Counted from the stretch's first letter, positions 11,151 to 21,880 are shown. The stretch: DNA of 64,000 nucleotides from Blepharisma japonicum (GCA_949751835.1 CATKHK010000128.1:1-64000); one strand, 5' to 3'. Notes: generated from the sequence alone by a model not told the origin. Numbers and translations are program-made.

Positions 11151-12529
11151 ATGGAGGAATTTTTTCAACACAAACAAATTCTGCTAGAGACTGACCAAAA
11201 GGACCTTAATTTTTTATCCCCAACTGATATTGAATTACAAGCTTCTCAGAAATTCAATTTATTAAAAAATGAATTTTTAGCCAATTTCACTATAGAAGAA
11301 ATGCTTTACTATTGGAATGTCAAAGATGCAGTTACTCACACAAAACTCTTTGAAGTGTTGAAAAAAATGCCAAAAGGAGCTTTATTGCACATCCACAGCA
11401 GCACAATCTTGCATTCCCACGAGTTTGTAGATATTTTGAAATCTGACCCACAAATTCATGTGCAATTAATAAATGGAAAAATAATTTTATTCCCAAATTT
11501 TATCCAAAATTCAGTTTCGCTCTTAGAATTTTTAAAAATTGATGGAAATGAAAAAGCTTTATTAGACTCATTAGAAATGACACAGGAAACATCAATAGGC
11601 TTGCCTAGCGAGCGCTGGGTTAAATTTAGACAACTTTTTGAGACTTCAACAAAATTATTCAGCGAAAAAAGATTCCGAGAAAATTATTTTAATTTGGCAT
11701 ATGCTCAATTGCGTGAAGACAATATCCAAAGGGTAGAAATAAGGACTAATTTCGGGAGAACTGGGTATATTGATAACGGAAGAGTTTTGACTATCGATGA
11801 AGCTGCGGAATCATTTAAAAATACCACTGATAGATTCCGATCAATTCATAATGATTTTCTAGTGGATTTATTATAGCTGCCCATAAGCTTTTGTCACGGC
11901 AAAAAATTACAGAAGCAGCTGAAGACGCCCTTAGGCTTCATTTATTATACCCAGATTTTATATTAGGATTTGATATTGTAGGCGAAGAAGAACAATATAA
12001 TGAAAATGAAGAAATTTATGAATGTGTTTATCAGGTAAAAAGTAAAGCAAAAGATAAGGGGCAGGACTTTCCTATGTTTCTTCATGCTGGAGAAGTGGTA
12101 AGCAAGCATGCTCCAACTATTTATGATGCTTTTGCATTGGAAAGCAAAAGGATTGGCCATGGAATTTCTTTGATAAAGCACCCAATGCTTATGCAGATTG
12201 TAAAAAGAAAAAAAATTACTATAGAATGCTGCCCTATTAGTAATATGCTGCTTGGGTATGTTAGAGATTTAAGGGTTCATCCAGGTCTTGCCTATTTAAA
12301 TCAAGGTCTTCCTGTCGCTATTGGATCAGATGCACCTGGGCTATTTGGGTATAGAGGAGTTACACATGATTGGCTGTGAATTTGTATATTATGGGGAATT
12401 GATTTAATGCATGTTAAAAGATTAATCGAATATAGTATTGATGGGTGCACAGAACCTTCTGAGACAAGAAGAATTTGGGAGCCGAAATGGGATGAATTCA
12501 TTAATTATTTAATTAATTTAGAAATTTAG
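11151..12529 (+). CDS. Adenosine deaminase-like protein (ADA/ADGF), frameshifted
   Basis: Two overlapping frames together make one deaminase: frame 1 from ATG 11151 to about 11860, then another frame to TAG 12527-12529 (one TGA-Trp at 12377). Motifs in order: KGALLHIHSS with the zinc HxH, FLHAGE with the catalytic Glu, RIGHG, and GSDAPGLFG. ADA enzymes deaminate adenosine to inosine using zinc. The usual SDDP motif is SDAP here: the zinc-binding Asp is kept and the following substrate-contacting Asp is Ala. The frame change falls in the T-run at 11855-11858, and the shift corresponds to one missing base. A 15-nt GT...AG at 11862-11876 does not restore the frame and would remove the conserved GFIIAAHK segment. 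A base-call indel is likeliest; a real frameshift is possible. The visible N-terminus has no signal peptide. Confidence 0.75.
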
Positions 12530-12656
12530 TATATTTTACCATTAAATTAATTTATATTGTTGGAGAATTCAATATAAAGATCTTATTATTTAACTGTTTA
12601 ATTATGGAAATTAACAATTTATAAAAATTGCTTTATCATTTTTAAGCTAATTATAA

Positions 12657-13688
12657 ATGTCTAGATATTTCGGAAAATTCAAAGATTACCTATATGGCTA
12701 CTCCAACTGCAGCACCCCAGAGCCAGAGCCTAGTTCTTCCGAAAATTCCAAAAAAGAAGAATCTGAACCCATCATTTTTGATGAAATGGAAAACCCTGCC
12801 TTAATTGAACAAATGCGCAAAAATCCCTTACGTCCTCCAAGCTTCGAAAACCTTCTGCAGCCTCTAAAAATGGCTACAATGGTTGAGCCATTAGAAGGTC
12901 TAAAATGCGATTTTGGTCTTGGGATTTCTCCTCATTTATCAATACAAAATTCAGTCACTTTGAATCAAGGCCCAGGAGGCAATTATGAGGTGAATTTTAT
13001 GTATGTAGGAGGCCAAATGGCCAATGCTTATGATTATGTATCACCAAGCCCATTTCTAATGGCCAGAGTTGCACCTGGAAGCGGCAAACAAGATATAAAA
13101 GCAATTTTTAAAGGAGATAATGATCTGGAATACAGACTTACAGCTAATTATATGCCAGAATACCAAAAAGATGGCCAAGTTATGCTAGAAGCAGACAAAT
13201 CTGGAGAAGATTACGTCGCTGGCGTCAAATTTGGCCTCGCTGGGGAGATTTTTTCTTATCATTATACACAAAGTTTGACGAAAAATCTTGTAGTAGGGAT
13301 TGATTTAATGAATATGATAAAACCTCGCTCAATGGTCTTATTCAGCTATGGAGGAAAATATACAATTGGAGCCACATCTTACTATTTTCAGCATTTTGCA
13401 CCTGCTGGAATGTATCAATTTGGTGCACTCATAAAGTCTACCAATAATATTACTTATACTACAGAGATGAATTACAGCAAAATGGGACAAGAAAACCTGG
13501 AATTTGTAGGAGGGATGAGTATAAGGTTCAGCAGAGCCAAAATGAATGCTCAAGTTAAGAGCTCTGGAGTAGTCTCAGCTGTATTAACCCAAGTGATAAA
13601 TCCAATTATAAGAATTAGCTTGCATTCAGAAATGGATTTGATAAAAGGAGGCCAAAAGTTTGGAATTGGCGTAGCTGTAGGGCAATAA
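12657..13688 (+). CDS. TOM40: Mitochondrial import channel Tom40
   Basis: 343 residues, ATG 12657 to TAA 13686-13688. A charged, Glu/Ser-rich N-terminal tail of about 70 residues precedes a porin-type domain of alternating beta strands. It shows family sequences such as NPLRPPSFENLLQPLKM, GPGGNYEVNFMYVGGQM, ANAYDYVSPSPFLMARV and a C-terminal strand ending KFGIGVAVGQ. Tom40 is the 19-strand beta-barrel pore of the mitochondrial outer membrane translocase, through which nearly all imported proteins pass. Length and motif order agree with the family. No introns and no TGA codons. Only 42 bp separate it from the next gene. Confidence 0.85.
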   Translation: MSRYFGKFKDYLYGYSNCSTPEPEPSSSENSKKEESEPIIFDEMENPALIEQMRKNPLRPPSFENLLQPLKMATMVEPLEGLKCDFGLGISPHLSIQNSVTLNQGPGGNYEVNFMYVGGQMANAYDYVSPSPFLMARVAPGSGKQDIKAIFKGDNDLEYRLTANYMPEYQKDGQVMLEADKSGEDYVAGVKFGLAGEIFSYHYTQSLTKNLVVGIDLMNMIKPRSMVLFSYGGKYTIGATSYYFQHFAPAGMYQFGALIKSTNNITYTTEMNYSKMGQENLEFVGGMSIRFSRAKMNAQVKSSGVVSAVLTQVINPIIRISLHSEMDLIKGGQKFGIGVAVGQ

Positions 13689-13730
13689 TTTAAATAATAT
13701 AAGTTACCGAAATATTTAATTTCTAAGAAA

Positions 13731-14786
13731 ATGTCAACCCCTTCTCCTATAACCCAAACTACTCCAAATCAGCGTATCAGAGGACCTCCTGAGCTTGATC
13801 CGGATTTTGCTATGATATTAATTGAAAAAGAAGTCGAGCTAGAAAAAAGTTGACAAGCAGAAACTGTTCATGATCTTGTGCTCTTATATACGCAAATTAT
13901 TGAGTATTATGAGTATTATAAGGACCCTAAATATTATGATTTTCAAGATAGGATGCATAAAATGCTGGTAAAACCTAAAGTAATTGAGGCAATACAGGAA
14001 GAGACAAAGGAAAAAGTGCAGATTCGGGATAGGGCGATGACTTCGTCACCAAAATTGACTCCAATACAGAGTAATGAAGAAATTATTTTAGAAAGAAAAA
14101 AAGAGGCTGAAAAACAAAAGAATCATTTGAATGCGGAATTAAATAAAAATATTGTGAATAATTCTCATAAACAAGTGAGAAATGTAAATAGAATTATAAA
14201 AATCCATGAGACTAATACAAAGGAAATAGCAAGCAAAGCCATGGGAGATTTTAAGTCACAAGATGAAGATTTACAACGAAGGCTCGCTAGCAGGAAAAAA
14301 GTTATGACAAATCGAAGCATGGACTCTGCTAATGGAGATTATCAAAGATCATATTCTCCCCAAGCTCCTAAAGTTTATGATATTGATGAAGAGGAAGAAT
14401 ATAAGGGAGAAGAAAATGTGCTTTGTAAATCAATGGACATTGAAAATGAAGTAGAAGCAGCTTCAGAAGCTGCAGCAGCAGAAGAAACAGGAGCAGATGA
14501 ATCAGGAGGATTAGGCTTAAGTTTCTCCTTAATGGGTGGCCTAGAAGATCAGCTCGAAGACCTAATGGAAAGAAGTTTTTCTGAAAAAGCTGCCAAAATC
14601 GCTGAGGTCAAAGTAAAATACGAAACCCAAATTCGTGAGCTAGAAGGACAAGGTGACTTAATGAATTTAGTAATAGACCAAATGAAAGAAAACATGCGCC
14701 AAGAAATCGAAAACTTAACTATCGAGCTTGATAATAAAAGAAGACAGGAAATCAGAAATTTAAAAGAAAGTTTCCAGTTAAAATAA
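13731..14786 (+). CDS. Unknown coiled-coil protein with acidic/Ala-rich middle
   Basis: 351 residues from ATG 13731 to TAA 14784-14786, with one TGA-Trp near 13851. N-terminal 60 residues include EKEVELEKSW and a Tyr-rich stretch (IIEYYEYYKDPKYYDF). The centre is charged and helical (EIILERKKEAEKQKNHLN). An acidic, Ala/Glu-rich stretch (EVEAASEAAAAEETGADES) follows near residues 240-262. The C-terminal 90 residues form a predicted coiled coil (EKAAKIAEVKVKYETQIREL onward). Not recognised. The stop is immediately followed by the stop of the opposite-strand gene at 14787, leaving no intergenic base. Confidence 0.72.
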
Positions 14787-16463
14787 TTAATTAACGCCAT
14801 GTGATTCTTTGTATTTAATAAATTCCACTAAATTTTCTAATGCTTCTCCACATCTTTCTTTAAGTTCTTCATCTTCTAATTTTGGAGCATTTCTGAAGAG
14901 AAGATTTGAGGCGCTTTTCATTAGTCCAATAACCCTTAGCTCAATTAAAACACTGTCGTATCTTTCATCATTAAAAATATCGAAAAAGGCATTTAAAACT
15001 TCGCATTTCATGTTCATATCTCCTTTTGTGGCACAGAGAAGAAGGGTGTTAACGATCATTCGTGCTTGGTCAATGGTGAGCTCTTCTTGGGAACAAACTG
15101 ATAACGTTGCGATTAGGTTGCTAGAGACAGGGATAGGCAGTTGGTTTATTAAAGTGCAGATTTCTTGAATATAGCTGATCTTGCTAGCCTATATGGAAAT
15201 TACCACTGCGTTTCCGTATTTTTTCCCAAAGCACAGTAGGACTTGACTTATAATATCAAGCAATTCTTCCACATTTTCTTTACAATCCACATCTTCTTCA
15301 ATAAAATCTGCAATTTTCCTGATTTGTCCAAACAAAAAGTCCCAAAAACTTTGAGCCCCGACAGCTTGTACCAAATGATCAGTATTTAATACTAAATTTT
15401 GGACACAATAAAAAGCTGCACATTGAAGCTCAAAAACTTTGCTTAAAATCTCTGGAAAAGCTTCTAAATTTTGGCCGAATTCTTGTGAAAATCCATTGGC
15501 TGCTCTAATTATATCATTTATTAATGCATTATTCATAAATTGATTCCCTACAGGGACTTCTTCATCTTCTACAGCTAATAAATTTGTAATTATTTCTAGT
15601 GAAACTTCTTGAGCTTTTACCCCATTGTTCCATATTTCTAAAGCATTCCCATTGTTTTCTTCATTAATTACAGGTATAACATGATTCATTAAATCTGAAT
15701 ACACATCAACTTGCAAGCTTTTTCCACAAGGGAATAATACATATTCCCCTAGCAGCTGTATTTGGTTTTTAACAATACAAAAATTAGAGATAAGCAAGAC
15801 TATGTTCATTTTATTGTCTGGTGTTAAATCTCCATCAGTGACTAAACTATATAAATTTTGGAAAAATGTTCCAATTGTGTCACAGGCTTGCACATTTTCT
15901 TCAGAAAAAGCATTTAATAAATCCAAACAAGGAGAAATATAGCTTGCATTTTTTGCGATAATTTTATTTATGCATTCTTGGATTATTGGGGAATTTTGTA
16001 AAGATTGGATAAAAGTCTCATTTTCTTGGCATAAAGATTCTAATAGATATAGAGTTGTTTGGACAATAGTAATAATTAATTGCTCTTCTTGTTTAGAATT
16101 AGGGAGGATTGGGTCTGCTAAGAAATATTGATTAATGATAGGATCTATTAAGTTTAGAACTCCTAAACGTAATAAATCGCCTGAATATTCTTGGGTAAGA
16201 GAGATTGCCGCTTGGAGTGCTGCAAGCTGGACTGATAAAGATGCATCTGAAATCCTTTCTACTATAAGCTTGACATAACTAATATCAGGGATGCTTTTCA
16301 TGTTAGCTACCGCAATGCAGCCGATTTCTCTTTCTCTTTCAGAAGCACTTCTTAGCTAAATTATAGTTACATAGCCTTTTAAATCGCTTTCGGCTGGGAA
16401 ATTTTCACTTTTAAGTGGATCAAAGCGGAAATTTTTGTTTCGTGAAGGCTTTGATTTTACCAT
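14787..16463 (-). CDS. ARM/HEAT-repeat protein, HEATR3/Syo1-like, two introns
   Basis: Start ATG at 16463 (MVKSKPSRNKNFRFDPLK) and stop TAA at 14789-14787. Two 15-nt introns, 16356-16370 and 15189-15203, each hide an in-frame TAG; removing both gives 548 residues. The short basic N-terminus followed by an all-helical ARM/HEAT repeat array (LIVERISDASLSVQLAALQA, then LLRLGVLNLIDPIIN) is the layout of HEATR3/symportin 1. That protein escorts ribosomal proteins L5 and L11 from cytosol to nucleus and to 5S RNP assembly. The assignment rests on layout and the first repeats, so another ARM protein remains possible. It converges on the gene at 13731 with abutting stop codons. Confidence 0.68.
15189..15203 (-). 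other. 15-nt intron
   Basis: On the minus strand GTAATTTCCATATAG. It lies after a complete GTG codon (phase 0). Its TAG would otherwise end the protein 100 codons early; the downstream frame is open and continues the helical repeats. Confidence 0.82.
16356..16370 (-). other. 15-nt intron
   Basis: On the minus strand GTAACTATAATTTAG, between GGC TAT and CTA AGA. Its removal links the basic N-terminus to the repeat array in frame. Confidence 0.78.
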
Positions 16464-16548
16464 AATTTTTTATTAATATTTAATGTGGAGATAGAAGAAA
16501 TATAAATAATAGTTATTATGGCTACTTTGCAATAGGGGAGTATAAATA

Positions 16549-16683
16549 ATGATTCCTTTTAATGGTATTACAAAAAAAGAGTGTTTTTATAAATTTTTGG
16601 ATAATTTGGCTGAGAATAGCTTTAAGACGATAATGAATTTAGGAGAATTACCTTGAAGTTTGATGATAATAGAGTTATATTAA
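16549..16683 (+). CDS. Possible small ORF (44 aa)
   Basis: ATG 16549 to TAA 16681-16683, with one TGA-Trp. It lies in the 267-bp gap between divergent genes. The translation contains GITKKECFYKFLDNLAEN and is not compositionally odd, but no family is recognised and a chance ORF of this length is plausible. It could equally be upstream leader of the gene at 16731. Confidence 0.2.
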
Positions 16684-16730
16684 TATTAATAAATATTTTT
16701 TATTTTACAGTTAAATTTCAATAAATAGAT

Positions 16731-18122
16731 ATGCGTAAATTCATTCCATCAGGATTTTCCATAAAAATGGTTTCAGAAGCATCAAAGATAAAAATTTCAA
16801 TAAAAACAGAAAATAGAGAACAAGTAAAATCAAGAGAGCAAACTAAGAGGGAAGGTATCGAAAAAATTCTTGAAAAACCGGGAGCTTTAAAATGGTTAAA
16901 ATCCACATCTGGCGCTAGATTCCAAAAAGTATGATCATCATTGTCTCCTTCTCCTGTAGTAAGTATTTCGCAGTTAAATAACTGAGATGTTATCAATGGA
17001 TATATTGGCCCAAAATTTAAAAATAGAGATTCTCAGCTTCCTCAAGCTCCTATAACAAAAAGTCAGGGTATTCAAATGGGTATGATCTGTCCAAAAGTTT
17101 TATCAGAAAAAGAGCCAAGGCAATCTTTAAGCAAAGCATTATCTTATATTGGGCTTAGAAAAAATGGTCATGATAGAGCCGATGCAATTTATTTGAGTTC
17201 AATACAAGCTTTTCGGGCTGAAAAAAATAAGGAAAAATGTTGTTCAAAAGAAATGCTGAAACTTAAAGCATTTGAGGGTTTTAATGAAAAAAAGGATGAG
17301 GCTTATGGGTCGTTAATAAATGATTATGATGAATTTCGAAAAATGTTTGAAATTTCTAATGGAGCTATTAAAAAGAAAGAAAATTATGAAGAACTTTTTA
17401 AGCCGACTCATGTAATGACTGCTAGAGAAAAAAAGAAGAAAATAAATTTAGATTATGTGAGTGATGCGTTTTCTGCTGGGTCAGCTTCGCCGCATTACTT
17501 GAGACAGTCTGATTTTATAAGTATTTTGAATAGTGAAAATAGTGTGTTAGAAGCAGAAACCGAGGAATCATATAGAAAACCTATTAGAAAAGGGATTCCA
17601 AAGTCTCAAAGAATTTCTAAGCATATTGATAGGACTCTTAATAATAAAAATTCCCATGAAAAATTAGACGAAATAAAAGATGATTCCGTTGAAATTGAAG
17701 GAAAAGAATTAAAAGGTATTTTAGATGGAAAAATAAATAGGATAACATTTAACCTTGACGATCTTAATCAAGAATTGATAAATGAATTAAGAGAAAAAAA
17801 TAATAGAAATGGGAAAAAGATAAAAGAAACCACAAAAAATATGAAAATAAAACAAAAGAAAAAATTGAAAGATAAAGAGAAATTAGGAACATCACAAAAT
17901 ATTCATAATCAATATCACCAAAATCTAAATTTAATGAGATTGTCTGTAAGAAAAAATAAAAATGAAGAAGAGGAAATGATTAGAAATATACTTTTGACAA
18001 AAACTAAAAATCCGAAGAAAAAAGAGTTTTCACGAATAAAAAGCTCTGAGAAGAATTTTTTTAATTCACAACTTGAGAAAAAACTGTCATCTATAAGTAG
18101 CATCAGTGAACATTTTCCTTAA
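16731..18122 (+). CDS. Unknown Lys-rich protein
   Basis: 463 residues from ATG 16731 to TAA 18120-18122, joined across TGA-Trp codons at 16932 and about 16983. Very basic and Lys/Asn/Ser-rich, no membrane segment. The C-terminal third has long Lys/Glu runs (KKIKETTKNMKIKQKKKLK) consistent with helical, charged structure. The segment LSKALSYIGLRKNGHDRAD (about residues 125-143) is the least compositionally biased part and the best bait for a search. No function can be assigned. Confidence 0.7.
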
Positions 18123-18620
18123 TTTTATATTATGTTAAATGAGTGAGTCAATAAAGCAATAAACTCAAGATTAAAGTGTAAAATAATACTAATTAAATGT
18201 AATGTCAAGAGATAAATATAAATCTTACTAGTTCGTCTCTGCAAGCTAATAATATTAGTTATTCTAGTAGTGCCTTGCAATATTTTATAAATAATTCATC
18301 TCTCAAGTTCTATAAATTTATAAAAAAAATAACTAACGAGCCTAGGTAAAAATTTTTCTAGGATTATTTGAAATTCATTTATAGTGATTCAATTATCTTG
18401 TGGTCGCTCAATTTAATACTTCTTATTTTGAACATGAATAAAAATTTATTTCATTTGTATGCATTTCACCATTATTTATTCTTAAATTCATTGATCATAA
18501 ATATTCCAAGTTATGTTAAAAATTTTACTAAGAAATAATGTATGGTAAATAGAATCACCAAGCATTCCTATCACCATCTTATCAGCTTATTATTCAAAAT
18601 TTTATTATAATTTTATTAAC
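18123..18620. other. Intergenic with short hairpins
   Basis: 498 AT-rich bases. It holds two small inverted repeats: CTAATA-A-TATTAG near 18246-18258, and CCTAG...CTAGG at 18341-18362 enclosing an A5T5 palindrome. No ORF of note. They could sit in the 3' region of the upstream gene or in the promoter of the ligase gene; no role is shown. Confidence 0.35.
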
Positions 18621-20432
18621 ATGGGCTTTTTAGAAGTTGGTGAACCTCCATTGTCATTCGAAGAAACAAAAGCACTGGCTGATTACATTCGAGAACATGG
18701 TGCTATCCAATTTATGAATCTTTATAACGGCCATAAAGACCACCACACCCCAGCTCTCCGTTGGGGGGAAGAAATGGAATATCATGCAGTTCAGCTTGAT
18801 GAAGAGCATCATAAAGCAAAAATTTTTCTCAGAGCAATCGATGTTATCAATGCATTAAACGCAGCTGAAGAACTTACGAATGGAAGCTTGATTTGGCATG
18901 TGGAATATGGTGCATGAATGATAGAAAGTGTACCGAAATTTCCTTATAACCATTTCATTCAAGATTTATTAACAGTAGAGCCTAAAATGGTTCTAAGAAG
19001 AATGAAAATGAAAACGATTTTGCAAGCTATAAACCCTTCCCTTTGTCCTCTATCCATACCCTGCTTCCCATTGCTTGGAGTTGGAGATGACTATTTTTGT
19101 CCTAAAGAAGGACCAGATTTTTTAAATAATGCTAGTCAAAGTTTATACCTAGACGATAGAGTTATGTGTCCTCATCCTAGATTCCCAACCCTTACTAAAG
19201 GAATTGTGACACGTAGAGGAAAACCTGTAAATATTAAAATTCCTTTATTCCATGACGAAAATACAAATCCTCAAGATGAGCCATATCCAGGTTTTATTCA
19301 TATGGATGCATGTGGATTCGGAATGGGTATGTGCTGCTTGCAGGTAACCTTAAATGCTACAAGTCTATCTGAGGCGAGGTCGCTCTATGATCAGCTTGCT
19401 CCATTAACACCTGTTATGCTTGCATTATCAGCCTGTACCCCATTTTTTAAAGGAAAATTAGCAAATGTGGATACGAGATGGGATGTTTTGTGCCAAGCTA
19501 TGGATGATAGGACTGATGAAGAAAGAGATATAGGCTGAAGATCCCGATATGGAGGGATTTCCAGATACATCTCGGAATGTGCTAAATTAAAGCCTGAGTA
19601 CAATGATATAAATGTCCCTTATCACACTCCTACCTATGATTATTTAATATCTCAAGGTATTGATGAATATTTAGCAAAGCATATAGCTGTAATTATGATT
19701 AGAGATCCATTAGTAATTTTCCCTGATAAAGTATATGTAGATGATACTACCACTACAATGCATTTTGAAAACCTTCAAAGCACTAATTGAAATTCCTTAA
19801 GGTTTAAACCTCCGCCCTCAATGGACTCAGGCATCTGTTGAAGGGTAGAATTCAGGCCTATGGATGTCCAGATTACTGATTTTGAAAATGCAGCATATTC
19901 AATTTTTCTGATCTTATTATCCCGCATGATTGTAGCTTTGAAATTAAACTTTTTGATCCCTATGTCACAAGTTGATGAAAATCTTCAAAGGGCTTCTGTT
20001 AAAGATGCAATTTTAAGCCAAAAATTCTGGTTTAGGCTAAATGTTATTGGAGCTGACTGCAAGGAGCGGCAATTTTTCATGGATTCTACTAAAAATTCTC
20101 AGGACAGAATTGAAGAGCTTACCATGAGAGAAATCTTTTTAGGGACGTCGGAGTTTGAAGGGCTTTTAGGCTTGCTTGAAATATATCTAAAAGAAGTAGT
20201 AAAATGTCCAGAAGATGATTATAACCAGCTGAAAAAATATCTAGATTTGATTAAAAGAAGGGTTATTGGAGAAACCCCAACAGGAGCTGCATATTTGAGA
20301 AATTTCATTGTAAATCACCCAGACTATGCAAAAGACTCAATTATCAATGGAAATATTGCATTTGATTTGGTGAAAATTTGTGCCGAAGCAAGAATCGATT
20401 GGTTGCTGCCGAAAATTAATGGCACAAGTTAG
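18621..20432 (+). CDS. GCLC: Glutamate-cysteine ligase catalytic subunit
   Basis: 603 residues, ATG 18621 to TAG 20430-20432, joined across four TGA-Trp codons (18915, 19536, 19788, 19839). Family landmarks: LSFEETKALADYIREHG at the N-terminus, RWGEEMEYH, WHVEYGAWMIES, CLQVTLNA, FENLQSTNW, RFKPPP and WRVEFRPMDVQITDFENAAY. The last two blocks are among the most conserved in eukaryotic GCLC, and both have TGA at the invariant Trp. The enzyme joins glutamate and cysteine with ATP, the first and limiting step of glutathione synthesis, in the cytosol. Length is close to the usual 600-640. No separate modifier subunit gene is seen in the window. Confidence 0.95.
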
Positions 20433-20498
20433 TTTAAGATAAGAATTTCTAATAAATATTTATTGCACATAATTTTAAAAAAAAAACTGATAAGAAAA

Positions 20499-21086
20499 TT
20501 ATTGGAAAAAATCGTGAGAAATATACTCTTTATTACAGTCTGGGCATTTTGGGTGCCTTGCCTTGGTTAACCATTGTTCTATACAATCTGTGTGAAACGC
20601 ATGCTTGCATTTGGTAATCCTAACTGGATCACTTGTTTTAAAATCTGTTAAGCAAATCGCGCAAGTAGGCTCTCCAGTGAATTCGGTATTTTCTGTGTAT
20701 ACAAATGTTGAGGCATCTAGATCTATTTGCTGCTTTGTTATATGATTTTCATCATTTTCTTGATAAGAATTATTTGTCCTGACTCTGTTAAACCAACTGA
20801 AAAATTCGATCTTAGTTGATAAATATATAAAGACCGCTCTGAATATATGTTACAAAACAAAAATAATACCGATAACGCATCCAAGTATTATGCATACCTG
20901 TTTTCAATCAAATTCGCTGTCAGAGCTTCTGCAGCTTTCGTTATCATAATTGCACTCCTTTGTATTACATATTTCATCGCATTTTCCATTATTAAGCTGT
21001 TCTTCTGAGCATAGACAGCCAGGCAAATTTGATTGTTGGTAAGATTTGTGAAGTAATGACAGCGATATAATAATACTGAGTGGCAT
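20499..21086 (-). CDS. LNR-TM-RING-H2 protein (membrane E3 ligase candidate)
   Basis: 190 residues after removal of one 15-nt intron (20839-20853, phase 2) and reading one TGA as Trp. Start ATG 21086, stop TAA 20501-20499. Order: signal peptide (MPLSIIISLSLLHKSY), one Lin-12/Notch-type repeat (CLCSEEQLNNGKCDEICN, then C-x5-C with YDNESC), a transmembrane helix (VCIILGCVIGIIFVLAVFIYL, built across the intron), then a C-terminal RING-H2 finger. The finger follows C-x2-C-x14-C-x-H-x2-H-x2-C-x12-C-x2-C, beginning CAICLTDF. RING-H2 domains recruit E2 enzymes for ubiquitination. LNR repeats bind calcium and are extracellular or lumenal. The pairing suggests a small surface or endosomal ubiquitin ligase with a sensing lumenal side; that role is inference. 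Confidence 0.8.
20839..20853 (-). other. 15-nt intron inside the TM-coding region
   Basis: On the minus strand GTAACATATATTCAG, phase 2. Without removal a TAA ends the protein right after the LNR; with removal the transmembrane helix and the RING-H2 domain are in frame. Confidence 0.85.
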
Positions 21087-21319
21087 TTTATATTAAATAA
21101 ATTAAATTATATTTTATGAGCTTGCAATTAGAATTCTCCTTATTTTAAAGTTAACAATATTGTTTTATGTTTTCTATTAAAATATTATATTAAAGCTTTA
21201 AGAATACCCAATTTCAGTCTTTTTATAATTTAAAGCCAAAAAATTCTTCAAATTATAAGAAATTTAGTAATTTAATTGAAAAACTCAGTTCCTCTAGCTA
21301 TCAATTCATATTTGAAAAT

Positions 21320-21880
21320 ATGGATGAAGTAATCAAAGATCGTCTTCATGCTGAACAAATTCTAAAGCGACACGGTGTACAAGTCGGGGCAAAGGCTGCA
21401 GGCGAACTCATGATGCATAGTGCTAGACTAGGCCTTCGCAATATTTTAGAATTTTTCGGAAGAACAGTCCAAGTTGACTATAAAAATAAATTCCACGACA
21501 CTTTATTACATTATGCAGCTCGAGGCGGAAATATAGAAATTGTAAGACAACTAATAGAATTAGGAGTAAGCCCACTAGCACGGAATTTATTTAATGAAAC
21601 TCCTCTATTTTATGCTGCAGAAGAAGGCCACGTTGACGTTGTTGAAGTTTTAAGTGAATATGGAGGAATTGATTACCAAGATAAATTTGGGGATACTGCT
21701 TTACATTTTGCAGCTCGAGAAGGAAATGAAGCAATTTGTGTGATTTTATTGAGAAAAGCTAGAAATGTTGTAAATATTGCGAATGATAATAATCAGACTG
21801 CATTATCTTATGCATTAGAGCAAGGGTATTTAGAAGTTGCAAAAACTATAGAAAGGTATGGAGGAAGAGTTAATGCTTAA
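21320..21880 (+). CDS. Ankyrin-repeat protein
   Basis: 186 residues, ATG 21320 to TAA 21878-21880. After about 60 residues (MDEVIKDRLHAEQILKRHG) come four ankyrin repeats of about 33 residues with the usual signatures: DTLLHYAARGGNIEIVRQLI, ETPLFYAAEEGHVDVVEVL, DTALHFAAREGNEAICVIL and QTALSYALEQGYLEVAKTI. Ankyrin repeats mediate protein binding. No other domain is present, so the partner is unknown. No TGA codons, no intron. Confidence 0.85.
   Translation: MDEVIKDRLHAEQILKRHGVQVGAKAAGELMMHSARLGLRNILEFFGRTVQVDYKNKFHDTLLHYAARGGNIEIVRQLIELGVSPLARNLFNETPLFYAAEEGHVDVVEVLSEYGGIDYQDKFGDTALHFAAREGNEAICVILLRKARNVVNIANDNNQTALSYALEQGYLEVAKTIERYGGRVNA

Noticed and set aside
11862-11876. 15-nt GT...AG (GTGGATTTATTATAG) in the ADA-like gene
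   Set aside because: Removal does not join the two coding frames and deletes bases that encode the conserved GFIIAAHK segment; a one-base indel explains the data better.
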